From: Cristatella mucedo | Lineage: Eukaryota > Bryozoa > Phylactolaemata > Cristatellidae | DNA: 64,000 nucleotides | Assembly: GCA_009760855.2 (NCBI GenBank) | Contig: WPIO01000004.1 | Span: 1,876,001 to 1,940,000, forward strand | Reading direction: 5' to 3' | Shown: positions 12,501-64,000 of the stretch, piece by piece | How positions within the stretch are numbered: position 1 is the first letter of the stretch | Layout of the letters: each line of letters begins with the position of its first letter | Program-made: the position numbers and the translations under genes | The notes under the pieces: generated by a model | Databases searched by the model: none | Seen by the model: the letters and a program-made list of their open reading frames with translations, nothing else | What the model was told of the DNA's origin: nothing

Positions 12501-12601
12501 GCAGCGGCACCGGTGTACTTGTCACCTATGGTCACGTATCCCATCTCTTGGAAGACGCCGATCCGGTCCATATCGGGCTTCCCTCCTTTGTTCTCGCCCA
12601 T
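3159..12601 (-). CDS. CFAP96: Cilia- and flagella-associated protein 96 (CFAP96, C4orf47/UPF0602 family), five exons
   Basis: Complete gene. Joining exons 12601-12499, 9187-8968, 5973-5760, 4909-4730 and 3338-3159 gives 897 nt, 298 residues plus TGA, close to the roughly 309 residues of vertebrate CFAP96. All introns are GT-AG and the phases (1, 2, 0, 0) match. Family hallmarks in order: MDRIGVFQEMGYVTIGDKY near the N terminus, KQMLPGG, FEGESY, GLGSHYGTIGG, YTNPGKRGTGFGY, LNMHPRDFFNANPY, GGLKAGTFDPYPSH and a C-terminal TFVPSAGPK. The family is a ciliary/axonemal microtubule-associated protein with no enzymatic activity; that role is taken from family knowledge. No membrane segment or signal peptide is visible. 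Introns carry SINEs and simple repeats. It is divergent from WAPL, about 4.9 kb away. Confidence 0.93.
3548..3600. repeat. Short tandem duplication in CFAP96 intron 4
   Basis: A block containing GATCTCACGCTCTAGAGCCG occurs twice, about 30 bp apart, at 3551-3571 and 3580-3600. Confidence 0.7.
4063..4240 (-). mobile_element. SINE family S2 (tRNA-derived), CFAP96 intron 4
   Basis: Minus strand has a tRNA-like head (AAGGTGCTCGCTCTTCACGA, then a mutated B box), then a body ending ATAGCTGCTC..AGGCTGTTAAATCAGCTAA-like. The reverse-strand landmark GCAATAAAGGATCGCCCACTG is shared with the other S2 copies. Confidence 0.75.
4338..4404. repeat. (CT)n microsatellite
   Basis: Uninterrupted CT dinucleotide run in CFAP96 intron 4, between two S2 SINEs. 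Confidence 0.95.
4427..4592 (-). mobile_element. SINE family S2 (tRNA-derived)
   Basis: Second S2 copy in the same intron: GGCAATAAAGGATCGTCCAC followed by GGATTCGAACCCACGACGTC, the reverse complement of a B box (GGTTCGAATCC). Confidence 0.75.
4730..4909 (-). CDS. CFAP96: CFAP96 exon 4
   Basis: Acceptor TTCTGCAG|AAATTGCAG. Encodes KLQEQHKAGMKGGAFKLNM, then HPRDFFNANPY and a proline/lysine-rich stretch to PSHPGKV. The donor is GTGAGA at 4729-4728, phase 0. Exactly 60 codons. Confidence 0.88.
5760..5973 (-). CDS. CFAP96: CFAP96 exon 3
   Basis: Acceptor GTCCAG|G completes a proline codon and leads into SGLGSHYGTIGGNVPFFSA, then KNFYTNPGKRGTGFGYLQVT, the most conserved block of the family. It ends at ..HETDK with donor GTGACT at 5759-5758, phase 0. 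The donor is weaker than the others. Confidence 0.88.
5974..6539. other. CFAP96 intron 2 sequence, nothing recognised
   Basis: GC-rich near exon 3, then mixed. No repeat family, motif or alternative exon could be supported. Confidence 0.4.
6540..6830 (-). mobile_element. LINE family A 3' end, reverse orientation
   Basis: Reverse complement of the family A 3' UTR and tail. Landmarks CATCTCCGTC..AGCTCCACAAAG, AGCGGCTTT, GCCAACAGACTTCGTCTCGC and CAACAAAGAGAAAGTGGGAA correspond to 38400-38580 read backwards. Confidence 0.75.
6955..7031 (+). mobile_element. LINE family B-type solo tail
   Basis: TGTAAAGCGCCTAGGAAGAG, the hairpin partner TTCTTTGAGGGCG, TTTATCAAGTGCA and (ATT)n. Confidence 0.75.
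7334..7410. repeat. (CT)n microsatellite
   Basis: Pure CT run, preceded by a short (CA)n. Confidence 0.95.
7411..8164. other. CFAP96 intron 2 sequence, nothing recognised
   Basis: Unique-looking sequence with no coding similarity. Open frames are under 105 codons and without motif. Confidence 0.4.
8165..8330 (+). mobile_element. SINE family S2 (tRNA-derived)
   Basis: Best plus-strand S2 copy. An A-box-like start leads to the B box at 8223-8233 (GGTTCGAATCC). The body reads CGATCCTTTATTGCCGCTGC, the 3' end AGACAAAAAAGAGGCTGCTT. It lacks the LINE-B-like tail seen in S1. Confidence 0.8.
8968..9187 (-). CDS. CFAP96: CFAP96 exon 2
   Basis: Acceptor CCGCAG|GC; the split codon completes a glycine and reads GEFNASASKGKQMLPGG. 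It continues through FEGESYSDPIKMRRQYRIKE and KPFMPSSGDKL. The donor is GTAAGC at 8967-8966, phase 2. Confidence 0.9.
9466..9530. repeat. (AT)n microsatellite
   Basis: Two AT runs separated by GATAATGATTATC, which is itself palindromic. Confidence 0.9.
9527..9665 (-). mobile_element. SINE family S1 (tRNA head plus LINE-B-like tail)
   Basis: Minus strand reads tRNA-like A box (GTCCAGCGGTTAAGGTGC), B box (GGTTCGAGCCC), then AAGCGCCTGAATAAAGAT..TTCTCAAAGGGCGCTATAGA, which resembles the family B hairpin tail. Confidence 0.8.
9775..9836 (+). mobile_element. LINE B/S1-type solo tail
   Basis: AGAGATTTAGTTCTCTGAGG, GCTCTATATTAAATG and (ATT)n. Only the 3' hairpin block is preserved. Confidence 0.6.
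10006..10060. repeat. Perfect 24-bp inverted repeat (hairpin)
   Basis: Arms 10006-10029 and 10037-10060 are exact reverse complements with a 7-base spacer. Located in CFAP96 intron 1. Confidence 0.95.
10130..10650 (-). mobile_element. Divergent LINE family B-related fragment, reverse orientation
   Basis: Order of landmarks matches reversed family B (AAATGCCTTCAAGTCGG, GGGAGTTCCACGCTTGG, GGAGCATACGAAT, GTGACCTAAAAATGAGTG) but identity is low. Probably an older insertion or related subfamily. Confidence 0.6.
10651..11904. other. CFAP96 intron 1 sequence, nothing recognised
   Basis: No gene or repeat supported. Small (GCAT)n and self-similar stretches near 11160-11240 (CTCATAACCT repeated). 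Confidence 0.4.
11905..12062 (-). mobile_element. SINE family S2 (tRNA-derived)
   Basis: Reverse copy: AGCGACAGAAGAGCCTTAAC, CAATAAAGGATCGCCCACTG and a degenerate B-box complement, then AGAAGAGCGAGCACCT. Confidence 0.75.
12499..12601 (-). CDS. CFAP96: CFAP96 exon 1 (start codon)
   Basis: Residues 1-34 plus one base. The ATG at 12601-12599 begins MGENKGGKPDMDRIGVFQEM, matching the family N terminus. The donor is G|GTAAGA (GT at 12498-12497), leaving phase 1. Confidence 0.9.
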
Positions 12602-12955
12602 TCTCGAGGGTGCGCAGCTGCGACAGTGTGTGCCGGTATGAACTAGCTGAAGACAGGGCGAGCCGAATGCTGGCTTTGGATGTCCTCAAAGCAAAAGCCG
12701 AGCGCCTGCAAAGCAAACCCAGCGATCACCGACGCGTAGGCTATCTATCACCAGTTTAAGGGCGACTGCGTACTGCCTGCCGAACGTGCATCTCGGGTGT
12801 CGTTTCGTTTCCATTTCAGCGTCTAGAAAACTGCCAAGTAATGCGAGCTCATCGCGTTAAGGAGAAAGCGAGCCATGCTTACGATAACTGGACGAACGCG
12901 AGACACCAACTGAGTGCACTACTCGATACTAGTGCACGACAACCATTGTGTCAGC

Positions 12956-12969
12956 GTTACTATGGATAC
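12956..12969 (-). promoter_or_regulatory. RFX X-box-like site upstream of CFAP96
   Basis: GTTACTATGGATAC matches the palindromic X-box GTTGCCATGGYAAC-type consensus at about 11 of 14 positions, including the central ATGG spacing. It sits about 355 bp from the CFAP96 ATG. RFX factors binding X-boxes control ciliary genes across animals; use here is inferred. Confidence 0.4.
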
Positions 12970-12982
12970 GATAGGTGGCGCT
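12970..12982 (+). promoter_or_regulatory. CTCF-like core (AGGTGGCGC) near CFAP96 promoter
   Basis: GATAGGTGGCGCTG carries the YAGRKGGCRS half of the CTCF core (as in the insect-type AGGTGGCGC) but lacks the 5' CCA. It directly abuts the X-box-like site. Confidence 0.3.
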
Positions 12983-13080
12983 GCCCGACAGCGGAAGTCG
13001 CTCTCTTTCCCGCCTTAGCCCGTGAACGTTGGGCGGGGAGTACCTGCATTCGCTCATAACAACGGTCTGGCTACCCACTA

Positions 13081-14237
13081 ACCAATAATTATGGGAAATT
13101 TTAAATATACGGAGTTATTCTCGGTAATATTCTGACCAATGACTCGGGATACAAGTCGATTTCATCCGGCAACTGTCACCTTCATGGTGCCCGTTAAAAA
13201 ACAGCCCTCAAAGCGATAATACAACTTCAAATATTGTTTATAAAAACCCCAGTATAATTAAAATAATTTAAATATTATGATTTATCGCCAAAAATGTGTC
13301 AAGACGAATGTAGTCTTACCACACCAAGGATAGAGTTAATCGCTTTTTCCGTAATGGCACCGTCCGTAGCCCTAAGCCGGCAAATCTAAGGTAAGCGACG
13401 GAAATATTTAATTTATTTCCTAGTTGAGCATCCGAGACATCTCAAGACAGGCAGAGTGTAGACGCGCTTCGTATTGGGCCGTCATCATCGCTGCACCCGC
13501 TTTGAACCACCGCCCCTGGCGAAGTAAGCCCGCCGTTGAGGTTTAATTCTTTGGTCCGCTAGAAGGTAAGCGGATAAAATATACGCTGCTCTCGCGATAG
13601 TTTACGCATAGGTATGAGGATTGTTGCTCGCTACTGGGATGAAGACCAGAATCGGCCGGATCCCTGACAAAATAGAATCTTTTGTCGTTGGCTACTCGAA
13701 TTATGATTAACGTAGTTCGCTCCTGCTACTGGATGTCGTACCTCTTAAACGATGCCTTGCTGCGCAAGCGCGATTGTCCGCGTATGGTGCTAGCCGACAG
13801 ATTTATCGTCTTTCTCAGGGTTTTGTTATTCCGATTTGTATCTAGCATATCGATGTCCAGAGTGGTGGTGCACGATCGCCATCAGAGGCTGCGCCCGGCT
13901 GCTGAACGGTGCTGCGTTTGCTGCTGCTGACCGCTGTGCTTGCTTGTACCGATGCTCCACCTTCCCAGCCTATGTGATGTGCCCAGACAGAAATTCAGTT
14001 CTCTTAAGTCGCTACATGCGCAATGTTATTGCAGAGTCCTGCTAGAGCGATTGATATTGTTTGGATGTTGTTTTGGATACTGCATTGGATAGTTTTTTGG
14101 CCTTCCCTCATGATTCACCATCATCTTCTATGGGAGTGCAGGCTGCTTTTTAGCTACGGTCAGCTTAGCTTGGCTTAAAGCCGAATTGATTTTGGCAAGC
14201 AGTTTAAAACCGCTGTAATCCGTTTTTTCTGTTTTAC
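13081..14237. other. Intergenic AT-rich sequence
   Basis: No gene or repeat family recognised. Open frames at 13682-13930 and 13836-14045 show no known motif. Confidence 0.4.
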
Positions 14238-14700
14238 TTGTCTTTTTACATGTTTTCGAAGGCACTCTATACAATTCTTACTTCTGGCCGGTGGCTCGTT
14301 GAGTTGAGCTCTTACTCGAAAACCACTGTGCCCCCTTCAACCAAGATTTATTCATCAAATTCGCCGACGAGAACGTTTTCCGGTCCATCGCCGATATTCA
14401 CACGTGCAAATTCATTGGCAAACGTTTTGGCGAAAAATCGTTAAGTTCGATCATATCGAGGTCGTTGGAAGGTGGCGTGGAGTATCCTTGCGGCGTTCCT
14501 CCGATCACTGCTGCAGACTTCTTTTTACAACTGTGTAGATGTTGCTTCATCTTTTGACATGGATCCGCACAAGTGGACGAACAATATAGGCATCAACGCC
14601 GAGACAGCTTCAATCCATCCGAACTTCTCGGAGAAATGGACAGATACATCTCTGGCAGGGCGCCCACCTTTGTTCTTGTCTTGTTGCGCCATGGAGAATG
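14238..14700 (-). pseudogene. Possible decayed DNA-transposon-like ORF
   Basis: Minus strand 14525-14694 encodes [20 protein letters not shown], loosely like the start of BED-finger hAT proteins, but the expected C2H2 pattern is absent. A second minus-strand piece (14440-14340) reads RVNIGDGPENVLVGEFDE before a stop. Unrecognised; weak. Confidence 0.2.
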
Positions 14701-14708
14701 AATGATAG

Positions 14709-14712
<4 letters not shown>

Positions 14713-14776
<64 letters not shown>

Positions 14777-14819
14777 TCTCACTTTCTCTCTCACTTTCTC
14801 TCTCTCTCTCTCTCTCTCC
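14713..14819. repeat. (CT)n microsatellite
   Basis: CT run with three short interruptions (CACT, CTTT). Confidence 0.95.
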
Positions 14820-14839
14820 AGTCAACCTAGGCAAATATG

Positions 14840-15535
14840 TGCTGGTTCAACTTTTGCACGGGATGCAATCTTACGGTCAAGTACTCAAGTCCAGACAGCT
14901 GTGCAATGATTCATTCGTCAATTATTCAGCATCGCTTTAGCGTCGAGTATTTCAACGCCTGGCCAAGGCAGTCTCTGTTTCACAGAGCTGTGGCCAGGCT
15001 CGGTATTTGGCGATCGAGCACCAACTATGATGTCTCTCTCGTCACTCGTTCCGGAGCATCATGTCATCTCTCCATTCGTCTGCACTAAATTGAAATCTTT
15101 TGGTGATCGAACCTTCAGCTTGTATGCACCAAAACTGTGGAGCTCGCTTCTGGCTAAGGTCGCCACCTGCGATGGATGACCTTGTGCATCTGTCAAGTCT
15201 CAGCTAAAGAAGCATCAGCTTTCCCTTTAACCTTTGCCCTGGTTAACTCATCATGTTATTGTTCGGGAGTGCTTTGCCTGCGTACCTGAGTATACGATTC
15301 GGCGCATGCTACTGGTCTGAGGTCTTGCTAACCGGTGGCCATAGGTGTATTCATGCTTGCTTTATTTAGCATGCTGGCCTAAGCATGCTATCTGTTTGCT
15401 AGTAAGTGCTTGATACCATGCACTAACCCATTGCTATTGATTCTCTTGCAGTGAGTTGTAAAGCACCTGGGTAGTGATAATAAGTTCTCATAGAGCGCAT
15501 TCCAAACGATCTATTATTATTATTATTATCACTCC
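14840..15535 (+). mobile_element. LINE 3' fragment, third subfamily
   Basis: Encodes in one frame TKLKSFGDRTFSLYAPKLWS and later KSQLKKHQLSL, equivalent to the C-terminal reverse-transcriptase segment of family B. It ends at GTAAAGCACCTGGGTAG, a degraded hairpin and (ATT)n at 15511-15530. Divergent from both A and B. Confidence 0.65.
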
Positions 15536-15601
15536 AAGACGGGGAGCATTCACCATTGGTCGGCATACTGCATCCTTGCTCGAGGCACTATTGGCCATTC
15601 G

Positions 15602-15735
15602 ATAGATTGGGCGACGAGAGATTGGGCGACGAGAGATTGGGCGACGAGAGATTGGGCGACGAGAGATTGGGCGACGAGAGATTGGGCGACGAGAGATTGG
15701 GCGACGAGAGATTGGGCGACGAGAGATTGGGCAGC
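15602..15735. repeat. 15-bp minisatellite, about 8-9 copies
   Basis: Near-identical tandem copies of GAGATTGGGCGACGA. Because 15 is divisible by 3, repeat peptides (GDERL / SRRPI) are open on both strands; no sign they are real proteins. Confidence 0.95.
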
Positions 15736-15739
15736 TGAG

Positions 15740-15985
15740 CAAAGTTTCTCGGACATTTTTCATCCTGGCCATCCGATCTGCTTCCAGGATCAGACTAGGC
15801 CACTTGCGAATAGTACTTTCTGTGCTGACGCTGTCTGTGCATTTGTATCGCAACGAAGTGACAGAAAGTCAGCTGGCTGGTCAGCACTGGTCAGCACTGA
15901 GAAGTGTTGTAATGTTGCAGTTGCAGCGGTCACAACAGACGAACCCAGCTGCAGAGTTTTGTACCAACTATAAGCGCCTTGTTGC
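15740..15985 (-). mobile_element. LINE family B-related fragment, reverse orientation
   Basis: Reverse-strand landmarks AGTTTTGTACCAACTATAAG and CAGCGGTCACAACAGACGAA match the corresponding part of 1900-2060 and 52400-52480. Confidence 0.55.
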
Positions 15986-15987
15986 AC

Positions 15988-16260
15988 AGGTCGGATAATG
16001 ACACGAGGATATATATGAGGTATAGGATACGTATAGGATACTACGAGAGCAGCAAAGCATTTCTTTGCAGGCCGCGGGTGTCAAAATCCTTAATTGGCCG
16101 AGCCGATCTCTCGATCTCAACCCTATTGAGGATCTCCGAGACAGATTGGAGCACTCACTTTGAGCCGAGAGCTCTTTGCGCCTCATCGACTTCTCGTGCA
16201 AGCCGCATCTTGGTCGGCTTAAGCTGCAATAGAAACTTTCCTCCATACCGCCGCCGACTT
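15988..16260 (+). pseudogene. Tc1/mariner transposase remnant (DDE superfamily)
   Basis: One frame reads a SDNDTRIY stretch (equivalent to the second-aspartate QxDNA region) and, about 30 residues on, KILNWPSRSLDLNPIEDLRD, the Tc1-type WPxxSPDLNPIE motif carrying the final catalytic glutamate. A TAG and divergence show it is non-functional. Confidence 0.7.
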
Positions 16261-16404
16261 TCCTCTTAGTTAACCTCCTGGCGTTTGAACTACTGAAGCT
16301 GGGGAAATTTCTGGCCGACTCTGTCCTGCCCACAGTGGCCTGCTCTGACACAGGAGGCGAGATGCGAAAGAGGAGGATTCCCATGGAAGCTGCCTGCCTG
16401 ACGA

Positions 16405-16520
16405 AATTGAGTTAAGGTGCTTGCCGACTGAGGTCGTGGGCTCGAGCCTAGTGGCTTGTGTGAAGTGCCTGAATAGAGATCAAGTTCTCTCTCTTAGGGC
16501 GCTATAGAAATGAACTATAT
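16405..16520 (+). mobile_element. SINE family S1, plus copy
   Basis: AAGGTGCTTGCCGACTGAGG, a B box (GGGCTCGAGCC), GTGAAGTGCCTGAATAGAGA and the tail TTCTCT..GGGCGCTATAGAAATG. Confidence 0.7.
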
Positions 16521-16736
16521 TTACGTGACCTGCCCGAAGGGTTTGTTTGGTTTGCTGGTACAGCAAGGAGTCTTCAACTATAAGTGCTGCTTCTGACTCC
16601 ACCTCCAAGAGGAAGCCAGATGTCGGTTGAGATCGCTGGTCTCTATTGTAAGCAAGAAACATTCTGCCCTTTACCTGCAGTGTATGTGTGCATGCGCGTG
16701 CTTGCGCACGCCTGTGCTTGTGTGTGTGCACATGAC

Positions 16737-16737
<1 letters not shown>

Positions 16738-16783
<46 letters not shown>

Positions 16784-16786
16784 ATG

Positions 16787-16827
<41 letters not shown>

Positions 16828-16828
16828 A
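16738..16828. repeat. (TG)n microsatellite
   Basis: Two TG runs separated by TACATGAC. Confidence 0.95.
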
Positions 16829-16874
16829 CATGACTGCGTGTGTGCGCACGCACGTGCGCCCGTGTGTGTGTAAG

Positions 16875-17047
16875 GGGGAGTCCGATAGTTCTGGGCCGTG
16901 ACGGCCCAGAATGCTTGCTCTTTACCACCGACGTCATGGGTTCGAGTCCTGCAGTCGAAGCTTTTTTTTGCCAACTGCAAGTGGTGGTGATAGCTGTTAA
17001 GGCCTTTCTACCACTATACAATTCAGGCTGTTAAATTAGCTAATATT
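16875..17047 (+). mobile_element. SINE family S2, plus copy
   Basis: B box GGTTCGAGTCC at 16939-16949, TTGCCAACTGCAAGTGGTGG, ACTATACAATTCAGGCTGTT and AAATTAGCTAATATT at the 3' end. It lies about 400 bp 5' of the WAPL coding start. Confidence 0.75.
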
Positions 17048-17441
17048 TATTATTCCTTCGTTCCGGCATCCTTTATCAAATCCGTCAGGGAAGGTGACTG
17101 CAGTTTTCATGAGGCGCAGGAAGTCCTTTCCTGGAAATAGGTACTGGTGCTGCTGCTGGCTGCAGCGGTATTATTTGCATATCATCCAAAGAGAACTAGA
17201 TCTCTATCTAGCCACTTTGTATGCGGGCCGACCGGACTCGAGCCCAGAACCGTAGTCGGCGAGTATCTTACCCCGGACCAAACCAGGGTGGCGATGCCTG
17301 CTGCTGCTGCTGCCTTGTAGGTTATTCCACGTCGTGTGAATCTTGCCTTCCCTCGTTATTTTAGTCGCCCAGCACCTTTCCCTTTGCCACCGGCAGTCGG
17401 TCCGGCAGACGATGACCTGTTTTTCTTTCGCTTTTTCACAG
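17048..17441. other. WAPL 5' flank / 5' UTR intron end, with S1 SINE fragment
   Basis: 17195-17290 is a reverse S1-like fragment (ACTCGAGCCC..GACCAAACCAG). The stretch ends in a strong polypyrimidine tract and TTTTTCACAG at 17440-17441, a likely splice acceptor, so the true promoter is probably upstream or in another exon. I could not place it. Confidence 0.4.
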
Positions 17442-62446
<45,005 letters not shown>

Positions 62447-62623
62447 GTGAGTATTCGGTCACCGAAACGCACGTGCCTGCACGCACAAGCACCCATCAGT
62501 GACAACACCTTAGTCCCGTCTCCAGCGCCAGCCGCCTGTTGAGTCTGGAGTGTTCTTGTGCCGACACGCACTTGCCTTAGCCTGCTTGCTCACCTGGCAG
62601 CATGCCTACCTCTGATGCTGGTG

Positions 62624-62645
62624 GTGGTGGTGGTGGTGGTGGTGG

Positions 62646-62696
<51 letters not shown>

Positions 62697-62698
62697 GC
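62624..62698. repeat. (GGT)n(GCT)n trinucleotide array
   Basis: GGT units switching to GCT units. Confidence 0.95.
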
Positions 62699-63092
62699 AG
62701 GATGACGCATCGCATCGCCATCGTCATTTTCTCCTCCCGGGGTGTGCCGCAGCAGCTGCTCAGCTTCGTGCTGCTGGCTGTCACGTGATGCTTGGATGTT
62801 TGATGCTGACGAGTGCCTGGCTCGGATGTATTATGTAGTGCCTTCAGCTGTCTAGGTGAGGCTGTTGGCTGGCTCGCTCGCTTGCTTGCTTGTGTGCTGC
62901 TGCCAGTCGCGTGCTCGCCACCAGCAACTGCGAGCTCCAAGCTACCGCTCATCCGATGTTGGCCTGGCGCTGACCGTCGTCTCCCCTGAGGTGCGTTTCT
63001 GTGCAGCCTTACTTCTTTCCGATATCCTTCCTCTCCCATTCCTAGCTGGCTGCCTACATTGCCAACTGTCCTCACTAAGCTGCTCGTAAGGA

Positions 63093-63219
<127 letters not shown>

Positions 63220-64000
63220 GCCACTTCTTGGTCTCGACTTACAGATGCGATGTACCTGCCGGTCGGTCTGAAATGTTGTCAAACCTGCAGAATGTCTCTT
63301 CATCGAAAAGAATGGAACGGAGGGTTGCAGTAAGGTGGGGTTTGCAGCGCGGGCAGCTTCGTCGGCGGTGCGGCAGCCCTCGTTGATTGGATAATCGTAG
63401 CTCGGACTAGCGATACCTTGCTCTTGGCAGCGAGTCAGCGACGGCCGCAGCCGAATCGCCCCTTGCCACCATCGGTCGGCGGCGTGCCTGACTCACTTCC
63501 TTCCGCCCAAAGCACGTGTGCCGATACCCGAATCGAGCGGCACTTCCCGTGCTGGTTGAGTGTAAGAAGAAAGTTGAAGCCCGATTGGTTAATGTCGTTA
63601 AACTTGTACGGAGAAAAAGGTTGGTAGAAAGCGGAAACGCTGAAGAACCGTTATGCCGGCGGTGCGACAGCTTCGGTAACGCCGCTGTCGTTCCTAGTAC
63701 GAAGGGCCATGTCAGCCAAAGCACCGAGCGCCAGCCCAGAGCCCAGAGAGACAAGGAAGCGATGTCCAAGCAGTGCTGGAAATTGCTGCAGGTACTGCAA
63801 ATGCAACAAGAACGGTAGCGCATCCTGCACGCGCTTCAGTGCCTGTATGGAGTGTTTCACTGCCTCCGGTTTGCATAATACGGAAACGAGGCTGCAGTCT
63901 GCAAGGGCACAGATTGCCTGCACTGAGGATCATTACTCAAGTTTTGTTTTCGCCTGAGATTCCTCGGAGAAGCATCGTGGACGTGACAGTTTTCAGTTAT

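Larger units (their letters stand above)
12602..13080 (-). promoter_or_regulatory. CFAP96: Probable CFAP96 promoter region
   Basis: Sequence immediately upstream of the CFAP96 start codon (minus strand). Contains the X-box-like and CTCF-like matches listed separately. No TATA box or initiator could be fixed. Confidence 0.35.

Noticed and set aside
15602-15735. CRISPR-like array
   Set aside because: Direct 15-bp tandem copies with no spacers, in a eukaryotic genome.
63245-63271. Terminal WAPL exon after CGACTTACAG
   Set aside because: It would add only MRCTCRSV and a stop, with no similarity to the family C terminus.

Overview
Eukaryotic (metazoan) genomic DNA. Two spliced, conserved genes can be reconstructed, divergently arranged and separated by about 4.9 kb. 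Coding exons are very GC-rich. They sit in long introns filled with (CT)n, (TG)n and other simple repeats, decayed CR1/L2-like LINEs, tRNA-derived SINEs and two Tc1/mariner remnants. The presence of CFAP96 implies motile cilia or flagella. Repeat style and exon sequence suggest a bilaterian invertebrate, but I cannot name the lineage.

Minus strand, 3159-12601: a complete five-exon CFAP96 (C4orf47/UPF0602) gene of 298 codons. All four introns are GT-AG and phases agree at every junction. About 355 bp upstream of its ATG lies an RFX X-box-like sequence next to a CTCF-like core, a plausible ciliary-gene promoter. A second CTCF-like site lies past the 3' end.

Plus strand, 17442 to beyond 62446: WAPL (wings apart-like), the cohesin-release factor. 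Sixteen coding exons were placed with consistent phases (1574 codons); the last short exon appears to lie beyond the window. The C-terminal WAPL helical domain (exons 5-16) is clearly conserved. The N-terminal half is unusual: five TPGKSPK histone-H1-like repeats and about 15 AT-hook (RGRPPK) motifs, with a YSR-like motif and the FDSDDE patch kept but no FGF motif. This AT-hook-rich WAPL is the most interesting object here. Intron 4 carries a partial second copy of exon 4.

Repeats: LINE family A (reverse transcriptase with FYADD box, tail of about 22-bp units), LINE family B (3' hairpin and (ATT)n tail, many solo tails), SINE family S1 (tRNA head plus a LINE-B-like tail) and SINE family S2 (tRNA head, unrelated tail). 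Several perfect inverted repeats of 13-27 bp are present. The large introns 12, 14 and 15 hold mostly repeats and sequence with no recognisable gene.
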